Shown here one piece after another: positions 1-10,458 of a DNA stretch of 64,000 bases (positions are counted from its first letter, which is position 1; each line of letters begins with the position of its first letter). The stretch comes from Anolis sagrei (Eukaryota; Chordata; Lepidosauria; Squamata; Anolidae). Under the pieces are notes generated by a model. It was not told where the DNA came from, did not search any database, and worked only from the letters and a program-made list of their open reading frames with translations. The translations under genes and the position numbers were made by a program. Location: positions 72,482,861 to 72,546,860 of the forward strand of contig NC_090024.1 of assembly GCF_037176765.1 (NCBI RefSeq). The letters are read 5' to 3'.

Positions 1-1500
1 ATACTTGTGTAAGCTTAAAAGTGTCAGCATTCCTTGGAAGAGTTTAATTCTTCTCCCAACCCAAGTTACCATGAAATCCTAATATTAATGTCAAATGTTT
101 TCATGATTGTTTTTATAGCTGGGAGACCACTGTTTCAGAAAAAACAAATTGATTTAAGCACCCTTTTAATTGTGAGGAAAATGTTTCAGTGTTTCCTTTA
201 CCATCTGATAAGGAGGATGTCTCATATTGATGAGAGATCTCTAGTCAGACTACATCAAATTCATTTATTTTCTGAAGTTATCTACCCTGCTGCTTAAAAC
301 AAAATCGGTGTTGGAGACTCTAAGTATCTCTACTTCTGATTGCCATGTCAAGGACTGAACCATTGCTTGGTATTTTTCTGTATCCTATCATGGAGAAACA
401 ATTAATTTTTAACACAGACAAATCTAGTGTGGTCCAGATGAACTATTTTTAGTTATTTTGACTGATATCATGAAGGAATCACACACACCTGCCCACACAC
501 AAACACACAAGCTGCTTCTGGCATTTAATTGTACCAAACTGAAGATGATATATCTGTTACCTGAGGACAAAAGAGTGATTTTTATTGCATAATTCTCATG
601 AGGCTTCTGCTTTTGCCAGCAGAGCTTTTGCTGTTATTTCATTTCCTTGAACATCTGTTCATTGAACTAAAGCAGTTGTAGGCAACAGCAGCAGTTCTCT
701 GGACCAATTTTCTTCCCCTGTGACCCTCTGTTGTTAAAGCATTCATAAATCCATGCTTCACACCCTAGGAAAAGTTTTTAAAGCATTTATTTCTTAGAAA
801 ACTAATTTTAGTTTCTACACTGTCAAATAGAAACATCTCAGAATGAATGCAGTTTCATTGAGAGGTAATCTGTGTGTGTTCATTGACCCTTCAGCTTCAG
901 CCAGGATTTGTGCTGAAGGTTGATATCTTGTTTTTTCACAGTCAAGTATCAATCTGCCACTTTTGTCTGAGTGAAAGTGAAAATGGCACATGCTGGATAT
1001 TCAATGGGAAGTAGTAATTTATTGAAGACAGATCATTCAGCCTACTGGATTTTCTTGTTTGTTTTCTTTCTAGTCATCAGAAGACAGATTTCTACTTTTA
1101 CACTATCTCTGGTTGAGAGCATACATTGCCCTTCACTGGGAGCTATACCCTGGTCCTTTGCCTCACCTGTCGCAAGGCATCAAAATGGATCTGTATGGAC
1201 CAGCCAAAGGTTCCCTTTGTTTAATGGCCTTACACGGGGTTTCAGATTCTTTTATTCCAGCAAGCATTTCTAGTGAAGGAATGCTTGTCACTGCTTTCTT
1301 ACAACCTATTTTCCTGCTACTGAAAAAGGAAAAATTGACTTTTCAATAGAGATCTGGAAGGTAGTATACTCCATCCATGTGATTTTGCGTGGAGAGGGTG
1401 ATAGCCACCCTATTTTTGATTAGTTCTTTCCACCTTTGATTTATATTTCTTCATTTTATTCAGCAATCTTGTTAATTTTTTATGTAGTATATTTAGCCTT
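1..1500. other. Unannotated DNA, probably TIMM21 intron
   Basis: No exon, RNA gene or repeat family is recognised. Because the last two TIMM21 exons lie at 3.4-3.7 kb on the plus strand, this is probably intron of that gene. I looked for the preceding TIMM21 exon (the segment ending in the conserved arginine-rich turn before the FTEYVKDG-like motif) and did not find it. A short CA-rich tract lies at about 480-510. The short open frames at 971-1349 have no recognisable protein features. Confidence 0.5.
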
Positions 1501-1810
1501 GGAGGCCCCGGTGGCGCAGTGGGTTAAACCACTGAGCTGCTGAACTTCCTGACCGAAAGGTCGCAGGTTCAAATCAGCGGGCGGCGTGAGCTCCCGCTGT
1601 TAGCCCCAGCTTCTGCCAACCTAGTAGTTGGAAAACATGTGAGTAGAACAATAGGTACCACTCCAGTGGGAAGGTAACAGCGCTGCATGCAAACATGCCG
1701 GCCACATGACCTTGTATGTGTCTACAGACAACGTCAGCTCTTCGGCTCAGAAATGGAGATGAGCACCTACAAAATGAAAGGCTTTCAAGTCGTTGACGTT
1801 CATTGACCCT
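1501..1810 (+). repeat. tRNA-derived SINE (Sauria-type), full head, decayed 3' end
   Basis: The left end has the pol III-type head with the A-box region GTGGCGCAGTGGGTTAAACC and the B-box region AGGTCGCAGGTTCAAATC. The body that follows (CTTCTGCCAACCTAG..., GGAAGGTAACAGCGCTGCATGC..., GCTCTTCGGCTCAGAAATGG) is shared with the copies at 38316 and 43732. The (ACCTTT)-type tail is lost. This body type is typical of squamate SINEs. Confidence 0.85.
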
Positions 1811-1837
1811 GTTTCGGCAACCAACCCATTCTAGACT

Positions 1838-2625
1838 AGGTTTCTTAAACTTTTTCCATTTGTGATCCCTTTCTGCCCAATAAATTTTTACATTTGAGGT
1901 TTATAAAGTATATAATTTTTTACTTTATACGTACATAAAGTAGGAATGCAAATCAAACATTTCCAACGTATTTATGGCAAAATGTAATGCCTCACATACA
2001 TATGAAACTTAACATAAAACAACAATAGCATATACCATCAATTCGATCATAAACATGCAACAACTTTTGGACATTAAAAGGTGGACTTAAAACATATTAA
2101 TATAAACATTAAAATCACATAATCCAAAAATCGTAGTCCAGGCCATTCCAAATATCAATTGCACACAATCTCTGAGCATTCTTTGGATTGCTTTCTGCTC
2201 AAAGGCTTGGTCCCATGGCCAAGTTTTTTATTTTTTTTTCTGAAAGCCAGGGGGGAGAGCACTGATCTAATTTCATTGGGGTGGGAGTTCCGTAATCAAG
2301 GAGTCACCATTGAGAAGGCTCTGTCTCTCTTCCCCACCAGTTGCGCCTGCAAAGGAGGCAGGACCAAGACAGAACCTCCCCAAACAATCTTAACCTCCAA
2401 GATATTTCATAGAGGGATTTGTCAATTTTGCTCTCTGTGACAAAAAACATGATGCCATCATTCACACATAGAAAATCACAACGTCATCTAAACTGGAGGT
2501 TCGAACCTTGACCACCAGATGTTTAGGGCTTCATTTCCCTGAATTGCTGACCATTGGCCATGCAAACTTCTGAGAGTTGAAACCAAAACATCTGGAGCAC
2601 TAAAGGTTGAGAAACACTGCTATAA
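1838..2625. mobile_element. hAT-like DNA transposon remnant, interrupted
   Basis: The ends look like hAT inverted termini: TTTCTTAAACTTTTTCCA near 1847 and GGTTGAGAAACACTG near 2607-2621. The internal part from about 2010 to 2425 is L2-like and is listed separately, so the hAT seems to have been split by, or assembled around, that fragment. No clear 8-bp target duplication was found. Limits are approximate. Confidence 0.5.
2010..2425 (-). mobile_element. L2-type LINE 3' fragment
   Basis: On the minus strand this matches the end of the reverse transcriptase ORF and 3' UTR of the L2 element at 39.8-41.6 kb and the fragment at 6.44-6.90 kb. Shared landmarks are the GGGAGTTCC...GGCCACCA...GAGAAGG...CTGTCTCTC string and the downstream GCTTGC/GGAGGCGGGA segment. 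It is strongly diverged and therefore old. Confidence 0.6.
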
Positions 2626-2869
2626 ATAAACTCAGTGGGATTCAATTCTTGGTAAGCATGTGTAGAATAAGATGTAAAGCGATTTAGTCCTAAATATTGA
2701 ATCTGAGAATTGAGTGAACAAATATTTCCAAATAATATAAGTTAGGAATAAGTATGACTGTGTAAGTTTTAAACAAGTTCAGACGCTAAGTCAGTTATCT
2801 TCCTATCAAACATGTATAAAGGTCATATAGAAAGTAAGATCCACATCTATTAGGACTTTCTCAATTATA

Positions 2870-3263
2870 AAGGCAGTCCCCATGTTACAAACATCCAGCA
2901 TACAAACAACTCAGTTAAGAACGGGGGTGAGACAACTGGAAGTGAGAGAAATCTACCTCTCGAAAAGGAAATTCTCTCCTGAAATATTTATGATGGGGAA
3001 AAGGTATCTCAGCTGAAGCTTTATTACCGATCTTTGTTTCCACAGCAAGCCATTTTTTTTTTCAAAATCCAATAATCAGAGGGACAGAAAGTGAGGTGGA
3101 ATCTTCTGAACAGGCAGCAAAACAAACACCATAGGGGTTTAACCCTTCCCTATGCTATCCAAAGCATATATATTGGACTGGAGTTATGCTTTAAAAAAGT
3201 ACCTGTTCCGACTTACATACAAACCTACAAAACCTATCTTGTTGGTAACTTGGGGACTGCCTG
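2870..3263. mobile_element. Tc1/mariner-like MITE with TA flanks, copy 1
   Basis: The element has near-perfect inverted ends: AGGCAGTCCCCATGTTAC on the left and GTAACTTGGGGACTGCCT on the right, bordered by TA on both sides (2868-2869 and 3264-3265). It has no coding capacity. Related copies lie at about 15041-15306 and 55942-56391, in inverted orientation. TA target sites point to the Tc1/mariner superfamily; the exact family name is not known to me. Confidence 0.75.
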
Positions 3264-3377
3264 TATATGTAGTTTGTATCTTAGGAAGATAGTGTATTGT
3301 TATTTTGGTTTTTTTTATTGTAACATTCAAAACTTGCAAAACTTCCTTAACTTCCTTCTGGTTTTGGTTTTTCATAG

Positions 3378-3483
3378 CCATATTGAGTATGAAAAAGATG
3401 GGCTGAAATACATGCGCTTAAAGTTCTACATTGAGGGCTCAGAAAAAGGAAAACAAGGGACTGTCCATCTAGAAGTGAAAGAG
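3378..3483 (+). CDS. TIMM21 penultimate coding exon
   Basis: The reading frame starts with the last base of a codon split by the intron, then HIEYEKDGLKYM... and runs open through VKE to the GT donor at 3484. The acceptor is TTTTTCATAG. This is the core beta-strand part of the Tim21 intermembrane-space domain. Confidence 0.92.
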
Positions 3484-3685
3484 GTACAGCACCTTCTGTG
3501 GCCTATGTATACAATGTTTAATATTTAATGTTTAAATTGTTGCTTGCCAGAAAATTGATTCTGTCATCCTTTTTTAACAGAATCCTGAAAATGGAAAATA
3601 TGAATATCGCTATATATTTGTGGATATTGATGTCTATCCGAGAAGAACCATAATAATTGAGGACAACAGATATTTAAATGCCTAA
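3378..3685 (+). CDS. TIMM21, mitochondrial TIM23-complex subunit, last two coding exons
   Basis: TIMM21 is an inner-membrane subunit of the TIM23 presequence translocase. Its intermembrane-space domain contacts the TOM complex, and in mammals it also takes part in respiratory-chain assembly. Two exons are visible: 3378-3483 and 3581-3685, ending in TAA. Joined, they encode about 69 residues of the conserved C-terminal domain. Matches to the human protein as I remember it include EYxKDGLK, KFYIEGSE, GKQGTV, YRYIFV, YPRRTIIIEDNR, with a different last few residues (YLNA against SQDD). The first exon follows an AG acceptor and ends in GAG before GTACAG; the second follows a T-rich tract and CAG. 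The N-terminal exons (targeting signal, transmembrane segment) must lie upstream of the window. The gene is tail-to-tail with CYB5A. Confidence 0.93.
3581..3685 (+). CDS. TIMM21 last coding exon
   Basis: Thirty-four codons plus TAA, starting NPENGKYEY and containing YPRRTIIIEDNR, the most conserved block of the family. The 97-bp intron before it is short and ends TTTTTTAACAG. The phase is 0 at both sides of this intron. Confidence 0.95.
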   Translation, partial: NPENGKYEYRYIFVDIDVYPRRTIIIEDNRYLNA

Positions 3686-4061
3686 AAGAATATTTCATTC
3701 TTGTGATTCTTTTTCATGGTACTGCATTTCATAGAAATAGGAGAACTGGGGCAAATGTTGGCTGCAAGGTTGTACTATAACCTGATGAAATATTCATGTA
3801 ATGCCAGTGGAATCAGTGATCTCATGTATAATTCTGTGGGATAAATACAGAGAGTAGAGAATCGTGGATTTAATAGAAAATGCAAACAGTGTTGACGCAC
3901 GTAATAAAAATTGGCAGCAGCCTATGACAGCAGCAAAGATATGATTCATCCAAGATAGTTAACAGTGAATCACAATTTTATACTCACACACACATTACTC
4001 GACTTTATAGAATTTCAAGATCAATTTCTCTGTTTGAATTTAGACTTCATACTGGTGCTTC

Positions 4062-4067
4062 AATAAA
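4062..4067 (+). promoter_or_regulatory. Candidate TIMM21 poly(A) signal
   Basis: A canonical AATAAA lies 377 bases after the TIMM21 stop. A second, weaker candidate (AATAAA within a run of A) is at 3903-3908. No transcript data are available, so the true cleavage site is an inference. Confidence 0.5.
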
Positions 4068-4774
4068 GAAAACATAAGAAACATACAAAATATCCTTGCT
4101 GTCCTTTTGTGCACAGAATTTATGTTCATATTAAGCTACGCCATTTCTGTTTATATTACTTGTTATAAGAGCACTACAAAGGCACAATATCATTCAGGTG
4201 GCAAACTGTTTTATGGGTTCTACTGCTACAGTAAGTGCTTTCTCATTCTAATATTTTGAGCTGAATAGACAGTTTGGGGAAGTTAAAATACTTCCCCAAA
4301 GTACATACTCTCGTTTATGAAAATAGTTTCCTTTTTCTATGGCTTTGCTGCTATTTTCTCCTCCCCATCTTCCTTTGCTTCATGACCGATCTCATAGAAT
4401 TGAGTCTCACCTAATTCAGATTGGGGAATATCTGATGCTCCAAATCAGGGGTTTCAAATTTATTTTCATCAAGGGTCACATCAGCCTTATCATTGCTTTC
4501 AAAGGGCCAATGAATCAATGGATGGAGAATCCATGGATACAGAGGACCAACTATATATATGAGTGTGTGTGTGGTCCAAGTGCTCTTTAGTTTTTATCAA
4601 AGTTGAGTCCCCAGAAGGTATTGAATGACAACTCCCATCATGTTTGGTTATCTACCATTTGGACTGGGAATAATTGGAATTGTAAACCAACAGCCCTTGT
4701 GGCTCTGAGGTTGAGGGAAGGTTAAAGGAAATTTTAAAGTCAGATATTATATCCACAAGCCATTTATTTAAATA
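4068..4774. other. Intergenic DNA, mostly unassigned
   Basis: No gene is seen. At about 4500-4555 the text GGAGAATCCATGGATACAGAGGACCAACT resembles the end of the Tigger-type MITE near 30378-30600. The rest is unassigned AT-rich DNA. Confidence 0.45.
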
Positions 4775-4891
4775 GGAGCCCCTGGTGGCGCAATGGGTTA
4801 AACCCCTGTGCTGGCAGAACTGAAGACCGACAGGTCGCAGGTTCAAATCCAGGGAGAGGCGGATGAGCTCCCTCTATCAGCTCCAGCTCCT
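4775..4891 (+). repeat. ACA-type SINE head, left arm of an inverted SINE pair
   Basis: Starts GGAGCCCCTGGTGGCGCAATG and continues through the B-box region CAGGTCGCAGGTTCAAATCC to the GAGCTCCCTCTATCAGCTCC segment, the form typical of the ACA SINE of iguanian lizards. It is truncated at the junction with an oppositely oriented SINE. Confidence 0.85.
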
Positions 4892-5030
4892 CATGTTTTC
4901 AAGCTGCTTGATTGGCAGAAGCTGGGCCTAGCAGCAGGACCTCACCCCACTCCCCGGATTCGAACCGCCAGCCTTTCAGTCAGCAAGTTCAGCAGCTCAG
5001 TGGTTTAACCCGCTGCACCACTGGAGGCTC
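4892..5030 (-). repeat. Sauria-type SINE head, right arm of an inverted SINE pair
   Basis: Reading the minus strand from 5030 gives the head GAGCCTCCAGTGGTGCAGCG, the A/B boxes and the GGTCCTGCTGCTAGGCCCAG segment, ending in CATGAG. It faces the ACA-type SINE at 4775-4891, so the two heads point outward and the truncated tails meet. Confidence 0.82.
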
Positions 5031-5031
5031 G

Positions 5032-5143
5032 ATAATCCACATTTCTGCTTTGAGCTGGATTATCTGAATCTACTCTGTTATATAATCCAGTTCGAAACAG
5101 ATAATCTGGGTTTTATATATCTTTGTAGAAGGGGCCTGACAGA
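5032..5143. mobile_element. Palindromic MITE fragment (TAATCCAG family)
   Basis: Carries the repeated words CTGCTTTGAGCTGGATTATC, TATAATCCAGTTCGAAACAG and the end TGTAGAAGGGGCCT, shared with the complete copy at 10459-10595. The left end is missing at the junction with the SINE pair. Confidence 0.7.
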
Positions 5144-5279
5144 CCTCAAACTGGCTCTCAGTTTGGGGAGCCCTGAACTATAAGATGTGATTCAGTCCTT
5201 TCAATAGCTCATCTGTATAGACAAGTGAAAGCAACATAGCTGTTTACTAGACTTCAGTGTCCTTGGAGTGAAAACCTCG

Positions 5280-5660
5280 AAAGCAGGCGTTCTCAAACTG
5301 TGCTCCATGGAGCCCTTGGGTGCGGGTGATACTGAGGGGCTCTATGGGCCATTCTCCTTCCCGCTTCCTCCTTTTTCCTCCTCCTAAGAAATGCAGAGAA
5401 ATTAAAGTTTTTTTGCTGCTATAGCAGAAGTGGTGTCTTTCTGGGACACAGACCCTTTCTCCCACATCCCCTTTTTCTTAGTTTCCAAAATCCTCTTTCC
5501 CTCCCACAGCTCAGGGGTAATTTAATTGTGCTTTTCCTGCATAGCAGAAAGGGGGTTGGACTGGATGGTCCTGGGGTCTTCCACTGAAATACCTTTAAGT
5601 TTATGTAAATTAAAATTGTTCTTCATTTTAAATATTGTATTGTTTTTTAAAAATCCAGGT
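5280..5660. mobile_element. hAT-like element, 5' part (relative of 32414-32880)
   Basis: Begins near GCAGGCGTTCTCAAACTGTG and shares GATACTGAGGGGCTC, GGTTGGACTGGATGGTCC and TTGTTCTTCATTTTAAATA with the more complete copy at 32.4 kb. The right terminus is missing. Confidence 0.6.
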
Positions 5661-5957
5661 GAGGCTTCCTTAATACAATGCTGAAAATGTCAGTAAGGAA
5701 GAGTGCAGACATCACCCCATCCCCAAGAAGTACTTTTGTCCTGTTTGAAAGCTGAGGAAAAGTTAAGAATAGCCAGTAATGTTACATGATTCCTCTTAAG
5801 GTAAAGAATACTACCATCTAGTGGTACATAGGGCAAACTGTATTGCTCATCTTGATGCATTGCTTTATTTTACCAAAGACATTATATGGTTTAAGAGTAT
5901 TCCTTGAATATTCATTTTCACATGTATTTAACTTCACAAAAATGAGACAAATTGTTT

Positions 5958-6024
5958 ATTAATCAACTAATGTTTATAATGAGTCGCCTAAGGGCTGAGA
6001 AGAGCGGTATATAAATAAATAAAT
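5958..6024 (+). repeat. L2-type LINE 3' tail
   Basis: ATGAGTCGCCTAAGGGCTGAGAAGAGCGGTATATAAATAAATAAATAA is the reverse complement of the 3' end of the L2 copy at 39.78 kb, ending in a TAAA-type tail. Confidence 0.65.
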
Positions 6025-6135
6025 AATAACAAGGTTTCCATAGAAAGGGCTCTTTTTATGAACTGCTGAGGGGAAGAAGTGGGAAAGGGTGCATATGATT
6101 TTCTGTACAATGTCCCAGAATACTTGTTAGATGTC

Positions 6136-6313
6136 AGAACAAACACAAAGCAATCTATGTAAGGAGAAAGTAAAATATCCAAAGAGCATATAGTTATAAT
6201 TTTATCAAAATTCCCAGTATACAGCTCAATACAGTGGCATAAAGCAATCTGAAAAGGAGCAACTCTTTGAATATTACGCTTTCTCCTTACATAGATTGCT
6301 TTGTGTTTGTTCT
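6136..6313. repeat. Perfect 35-bp inverted repeat with 108-bp spacer
   Basis: The arm at 6136-6170 is exactly the reverse complement of 6279-6313. A direct GCATATGATTTT also occurs near both arms (about 6091 and 6314). It contains no recognised transposon end and no known RNA. Confidence 0.75.
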
Positions 6314-6439
6314 GCATATGATTTTCCCCACTTCCTCTTGTCCTTCCCAATACCACCTGCCTTTCCTTTCCAAATATCACCCTTTCAAAGTAGGTTGTTT
6401 TTTTTGTTTTTGTTTTTTTTTTTTTGCAGTGAGAGGATA

Positions 6440-6905
6440 TGTCAAAATTTATTTATTTACTTACTTTATTTATTTTCTCCCCCTCAGGAGACTCAAGGCA
6501 GCTTACAACTCCGGTACAATTCAATACCAGTAAAATCAACAGTAAAAACAATAACATACCACCTCCATTAAAACGATTAATAATTAGGCAATAAACACAT
6601 TAAAATAGTAAACAGATTAAACCATATAAAGTGCATAGTTCCATTCATCCAAGATCCTTGTTTATAATTTATATTCAAACCATATTTAAGCCCGTAGTCA
6701 CTTACTCTTCAAACGCTTGTGTACAAAGCCATGTCTTTAACTTTTTTCTAAAAACTAGAAGGGATGAGGCCTGCCTGATGTCACTGGGGAGGGAGTTCCA
6801 CAGCCGAGGGGCCACCACTGAGAAGGGTCTGTCTCTCATCCCCTCCAATCGTGCTTGCGAAGAGGGTGGGACTGAGAGCAGAGCCTTAAAGTTGTGGTAG
6901 GCTCA
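6440..6905 (-). mobile_element. L2-type LINE 3' fragment
   Basis: On the plus strand it starts with a TTTATTTATTTACTTAC tail and the CTCAGGAGACTCAAGGCAGC string. It then matches the 3' UTR and ORF end of the L2 at 39.8-41.6 kb, including GGAGGGAGTTCCACAGCCGA and GGGGCCACCACTGAGAAGG. It is 5'-truncated. Confidence 0.75.
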
Positions 6906-7071
6906 TGCGAGGAGATATATTCAGCTTCCTCCTCTTTCCTTCTAAGAAATGCAGGGAAACCACTCCTGCTGTAGGAGTGTAAAGTAGATTTATTCTTTAA
7001 ATACAAGAGTGCAACATATACCAGTTAGAACCAAAAGTATTATGGCTTATAAGGCCCGTCTGCAGTATATT

Positions 7072-7150
7072 TATTATTTATTTATTTGATGCACTTATTA
7101 ACCGCCATTCTCAGCCCATAAGGGCGACTCATCTAGAGGACTGGCCATAT
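7072..7150 (-). repeat. L2-type 3' tail fragment
   Basis: TTTATTTATTTGATGCACTTATTAACCGCC...GGGCGACTCAT is the same 3' end as at 39.78-39.85 kb. Confidence 0.65.
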
Positions 7151-7875
7151 TTATTTCCCCCTATCTTCAGTATTTATGTCTGCCCTCTCTGTGGTGCCAA
7201 GAAGTTGGCTATATTTAAATATTTCAGAGTTTGTTGAATACTGGGAAAGGTTAAAGTTTAGAGTACATTTGTAGAAAGAATAGAAGCCCTTCCAGCTGTG
7301 CCCTCCCATTTTGTCCTATAAACTATACAAGTCTTCGTGAATTTGCTGGTGTTCAATGGAATCAAAGCAATTTACAAAATTTTGACTTACCGTAACTCAG
7401 CAGTTGATTCAACATATCATTAAATTGGGAGTAACAACGGAACTTAAACTATACTTTTTCCTAATTCAGTTAATGGTTTTCATCTGATAGAGTACCTAAG
7501 ATACCAAAAGAGTAACTAAGGCTTTGATCTGCTCATATTTGTAGTGATAAATGACCAGGAATGCAGCTGGCACAAATCATCTGTTCCAAATTGGCTGAGA
7601 ATCTGGTTTAAAACTAGTATAATTATGCACTTCCAAGATTAATTGGGGACACCACCTAAAGAAGTTAGGTGACTTGTTGTATAATGAGGTCTATTATATA
7701 TTTATAGAGAGCAGTAACTACTTTGTATCTTTTAAATGAATAAGAAATATCAGGAATAGTAAGGCTTATTACAGATGCACCTCTTTTTGCAATATGTCAA
7801 AAATCAGAGCATTCTGGTCCCCGATAGAACCATTCAGTAGCTTCACAGTCCATGAATAAGAATAGGCTAGCCAAC
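7151..7875. other. Intergenic DNA with no recognised feature
   Basis: AT-rich, without long open frames, tRNA or a repeat family that I recognise. Confidence 0.4.
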
Positions 7876-7880
7876 GCAAC

Positions 7881-8215
7881 CTCTGAGGATGCTTGCCGTA
7901 GATGCAGGCGAAACGTCAGGAGAGACTACTTCTAGAACATGGCCATACAGCCCTAAAAACCTACAACAACCCAATTAGTAAATTGGGTTGCTGTGAGTTT
8001 TCTAGGCTGTATGGCCATCTTCCAGAAGCATTCTTTCCTGACATTTCACCTGCATCTATGGCAGGCATCCGCAGATCTCACAATCTCTGAGATGCCATCT
8101 ATGTGGGAGAAACGTCAGGAAAGAATGCTTTGGGAACATGGCAATATAGCCCGGAAAACTCACAGCAACCTAGTGATTCTGGCCATGAAAGCCTTCAGGG
8201 ATCAGTAAATTGCTG
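7881..8215. mobile_element. Penelope-like element terminal fragments, inverted arrangement
   Basis: Contains the conserved terminal sequence (GAGGATGC..GCC.TAGATG..GG.GAAACGTCAGGAGAG... and AACATGGCCATACAGCCC) once in plus orientation at 7881-7970, then its inverse (GCTGTGAGTTTTCTAGGCTG...) and again plus up to about 8205. The same unit ends the copies at 15.8, 29.6, 31.9 and 49.9 kb, one of which carries the GIY-YIG-type C-terminus of a Penelope-like protein. No coding part remains here. Confidence 0.65.
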
Positions 8216-8242
8216 ATAATGTATACTAAAATCTTTGAAAAC

Positions 8243-8692
8243 CAGTTTTATTTATTTATCGTATCAGGAGCAACCAGACAGTTGTATTACATTTTTAACA
8301 AAACAAACAAACAGACAGACAGACAAAACATAAAGTTTGCAAGCTTGGTAGTTGATTAAATGTCCTTTGACCAGCAGCTGGCCACTTGGAGTGCCTCTGG
8401 TGTTGCTGCAAGAAGGTCCTCCATTGTGCATGTGGCGGAGCTCAGGTTGCATTGCAGTAGGTGGTCAGTGGTTTGCTCTTCTCCACACTCGCATGTCATG
8501 GATTCCACTTTGTAGCCCCATTTCTTAAGATTGGCTCTGCATCTCGTGGTGCCAGAGCGCAGTCTGTTCAGCGCCTTCCAAGTCGCCCAGTCTTCTGAGT
8601 GCCCAAGGGGGAGTCTCTCATTTGGTATCAGTGAAAACCAGTGAATGACACAAAGTGGACTGGGGGTTGGAGAGAGAAAGCACAACATTATT
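8243..8692 (-). mobile_element. Non-LTR retrotransposon 3' end with zinc-knuckle C-terminus
   Basis: The minus strand encodes a fragment reading LRSGTTRCRANLKKWGY...MTCECGEEQTTDHLLQC, a Cys/His-rich C-terminal motif used by several LINE clades, followed by a conserved 3' UTR and a tail at 8243. Relatives lie at 42.24-43.08 kb (minus) and 45.72-46.16 kb (plus). The clade is uncertain. Confidence 0.7.
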
Positions 8693-8955
8693 TCTTGCTT
8701 TGGTCGGATGGTAATGCTGGATATAGAATAGATAGACGTATGTAGACAGGTTAAGAAGGTAGTTTACATTACCAGACGTAACATATAAAGAAACAGTTGT
8801 GCTGTATTAACCATGTCTGAGTGGCCTAGAACAAGTTGTGTTCTCTCAATCTAAGAGAAAGGCAATGGCAAATCTCCCCTGAATAAATCTTGACAAGAAA
8901 ACCTTGGAGATTATTGCCATAACTCAGAGTTAACAAGAGACTGTGGAGAAGTTAG
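8693..8955. other. Intergenic DNA, nothing recognised
   Basis: No gene or repeat identified. Confidence 0.35.
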
Positions 8956-9277
8956 TATAGGCTGAGCATTCCTTATTTGGAATTCTTAAATCTGAAATAC
9001 TCCATAATCATCCACTGGGATAATGATATCTTTGCTTTCTGACTGTTTAATGCACAGAAATTTTGTTTCATGCACAAAAATATTTTTAAAATATTGTATA
9101 TAAAATTACTTACAGGCTATGTATGTAAAGTATATGTCATGTATATGAAATATTATTGAATTTTGAGTGTAGACTTAGGTCCCCTTTCCATGATTATGAA
9201 TAAACAGGTGTTCTAACATTTGAAATGCAGAACATTTCTGGTCTCATACATTTCGAATAAGGGATCCTCAACCTGTA
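8956..9277. mobile_element. Tigger-like MITE
   Basis: Ends GGCTGAGCATTCCTTATTTGG and AATAAGGGATCCTCAACCTG are inverted repeats bordered by TA. This terminal sequence closely resembles the GGTTGAGCATCCCTAATCC ends of pogo/Tigger elements known from mammals. A degraded piece of the same family may lie at about 41870-41960. Confidence 0.65.
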
Positions 9278-10142
9278 GTCACCGGTATTTGTTTCCTCCA
9301 TCCACCACCTCCATTTTCTCAGATTGGTACTTTGGAGACATGTCACTTATCTTGATTTTTCCACACTAGAAAAACGCTTGATCTGCGGCATGATAAGCAT
9401 TCCAAGATAAAATACTGGGTAGAACATTTTAAATCAGCAGAGCTATAAAGATGCCTTATTTATCGATTTTAAAAATGGATAGTTTAAAAACATAATATGA
9501 ATGGGAAAAGCAGCGAGGAAGGAGTTGATTGAAGCTAGAATTTAAATTATTTTCAATTTAGATCTGATCCTTGAAAATAAGTAGAACTACACTACAAATA
9601 TAATAGAACTGTGAATATACGGGGCTTGTTTGATTTAGTTTCATTTTGTGTGTTTGTGTGAAATGAAAAGCAAGACTTTGCTTATAGAATTACAGGAATG
9701 ATGGGAATGCAATCTGTCTCACTAACTTTTTCAAAGAGCAAAATAATAAAATGGCAATAAATAGAATTGTTTCATTTTATGCCAAATGTTCCTTAGCAGA
9801 AATATAACACCAGGAAGAATTTTGTGATGATTAATTGTGAGACTGAAGCAAGGCTAGATTGGTGGTTTCAGAAAAGCTGAAAGGTAGTAAATTATTAATG
9901 TATTAAGATCTGAAAAAATGCATCTGCAACATAGTTATTATTTCCAGATATGAGGCTGCTTCTGATATTACCTTAGAAAATGATAGAAAACTATGGTTTC
10001 TTCCTGTAAAAAAATGATGGGCTTCTCTTGCACTATGATCCTGCATACCTGGGAGCTTGCCCAGGAATGATTACTATGATTACCAGCTAAGGACTATCCA
10101 GGTCCTAAGGTTTCCAGGCCCAAACCTTAGACTAGGTACACC
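9278..10142. other. Intergenic DNA, nothing recognised
   Basis: AT-rich, no open frame of note, no recognised repeat. Confidence 0.35.
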
Positions 10143-10150
10143 CACTAATA

Positions 10151-10285
10151 CAGTGGTTCTCAACTTGTGGGTACCCAGGTGTTTTGGCCTACAGCTCCCA
10201 GAAATCCCAGCCAGCTTCCCAGCTGTTAGGATTTCTGGGAGTTGAAGGCCAAAACATCTGGTGATCCACAGGTTGAGAACCATTG
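10151..10285. mobile_element. Palindromic hAT MITE with near-perfect 8-bp target duplication
   Basis: Inverted ends CAGTGGTTCTCAACTTGTGG and CCACAGGTTGAGAACCATTG enclose a foldback body (CTCCCAGAAATCCCAGCC / GGATTTCTGGGAGTTGAAGG). Flanks CACTAATA and CCCTAATA match at 7 of 8 bases, the duplication length expected for hAT. Relatives: 17537 (partial) and 34336. Confidence 0.85.
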
Positions 10286-10458
10286 CCCTAATATGACATT
10301 TAGATAATGCCATGCTTATTCAGGTTTTGCCTTTGAAACAGAAAGCACGAGAGTGAGAGAATGAATTGATATGTTTTCAGGTTTGGAAACTAAGACATAA
10401 ATTTTGTGTAAGAGGGTGCTTTGCTTGGAAGATGAAACGAGGAGATTATTCCTTCTCA

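Noticed and set aside
1501-1575. tRNA-like A and B boxes suggesting tRNA genes
   Set aside because: All such hits in the window belong to SINE heads: they lack a proper cloverleaf and are followed by the SINE body.
10057-10313. Open frames on both strands around 10.1-10.3 kb
   Set aside because: They lie across a palindromic hAT MITE; the mirrored arms produce similar peptides on both strands.
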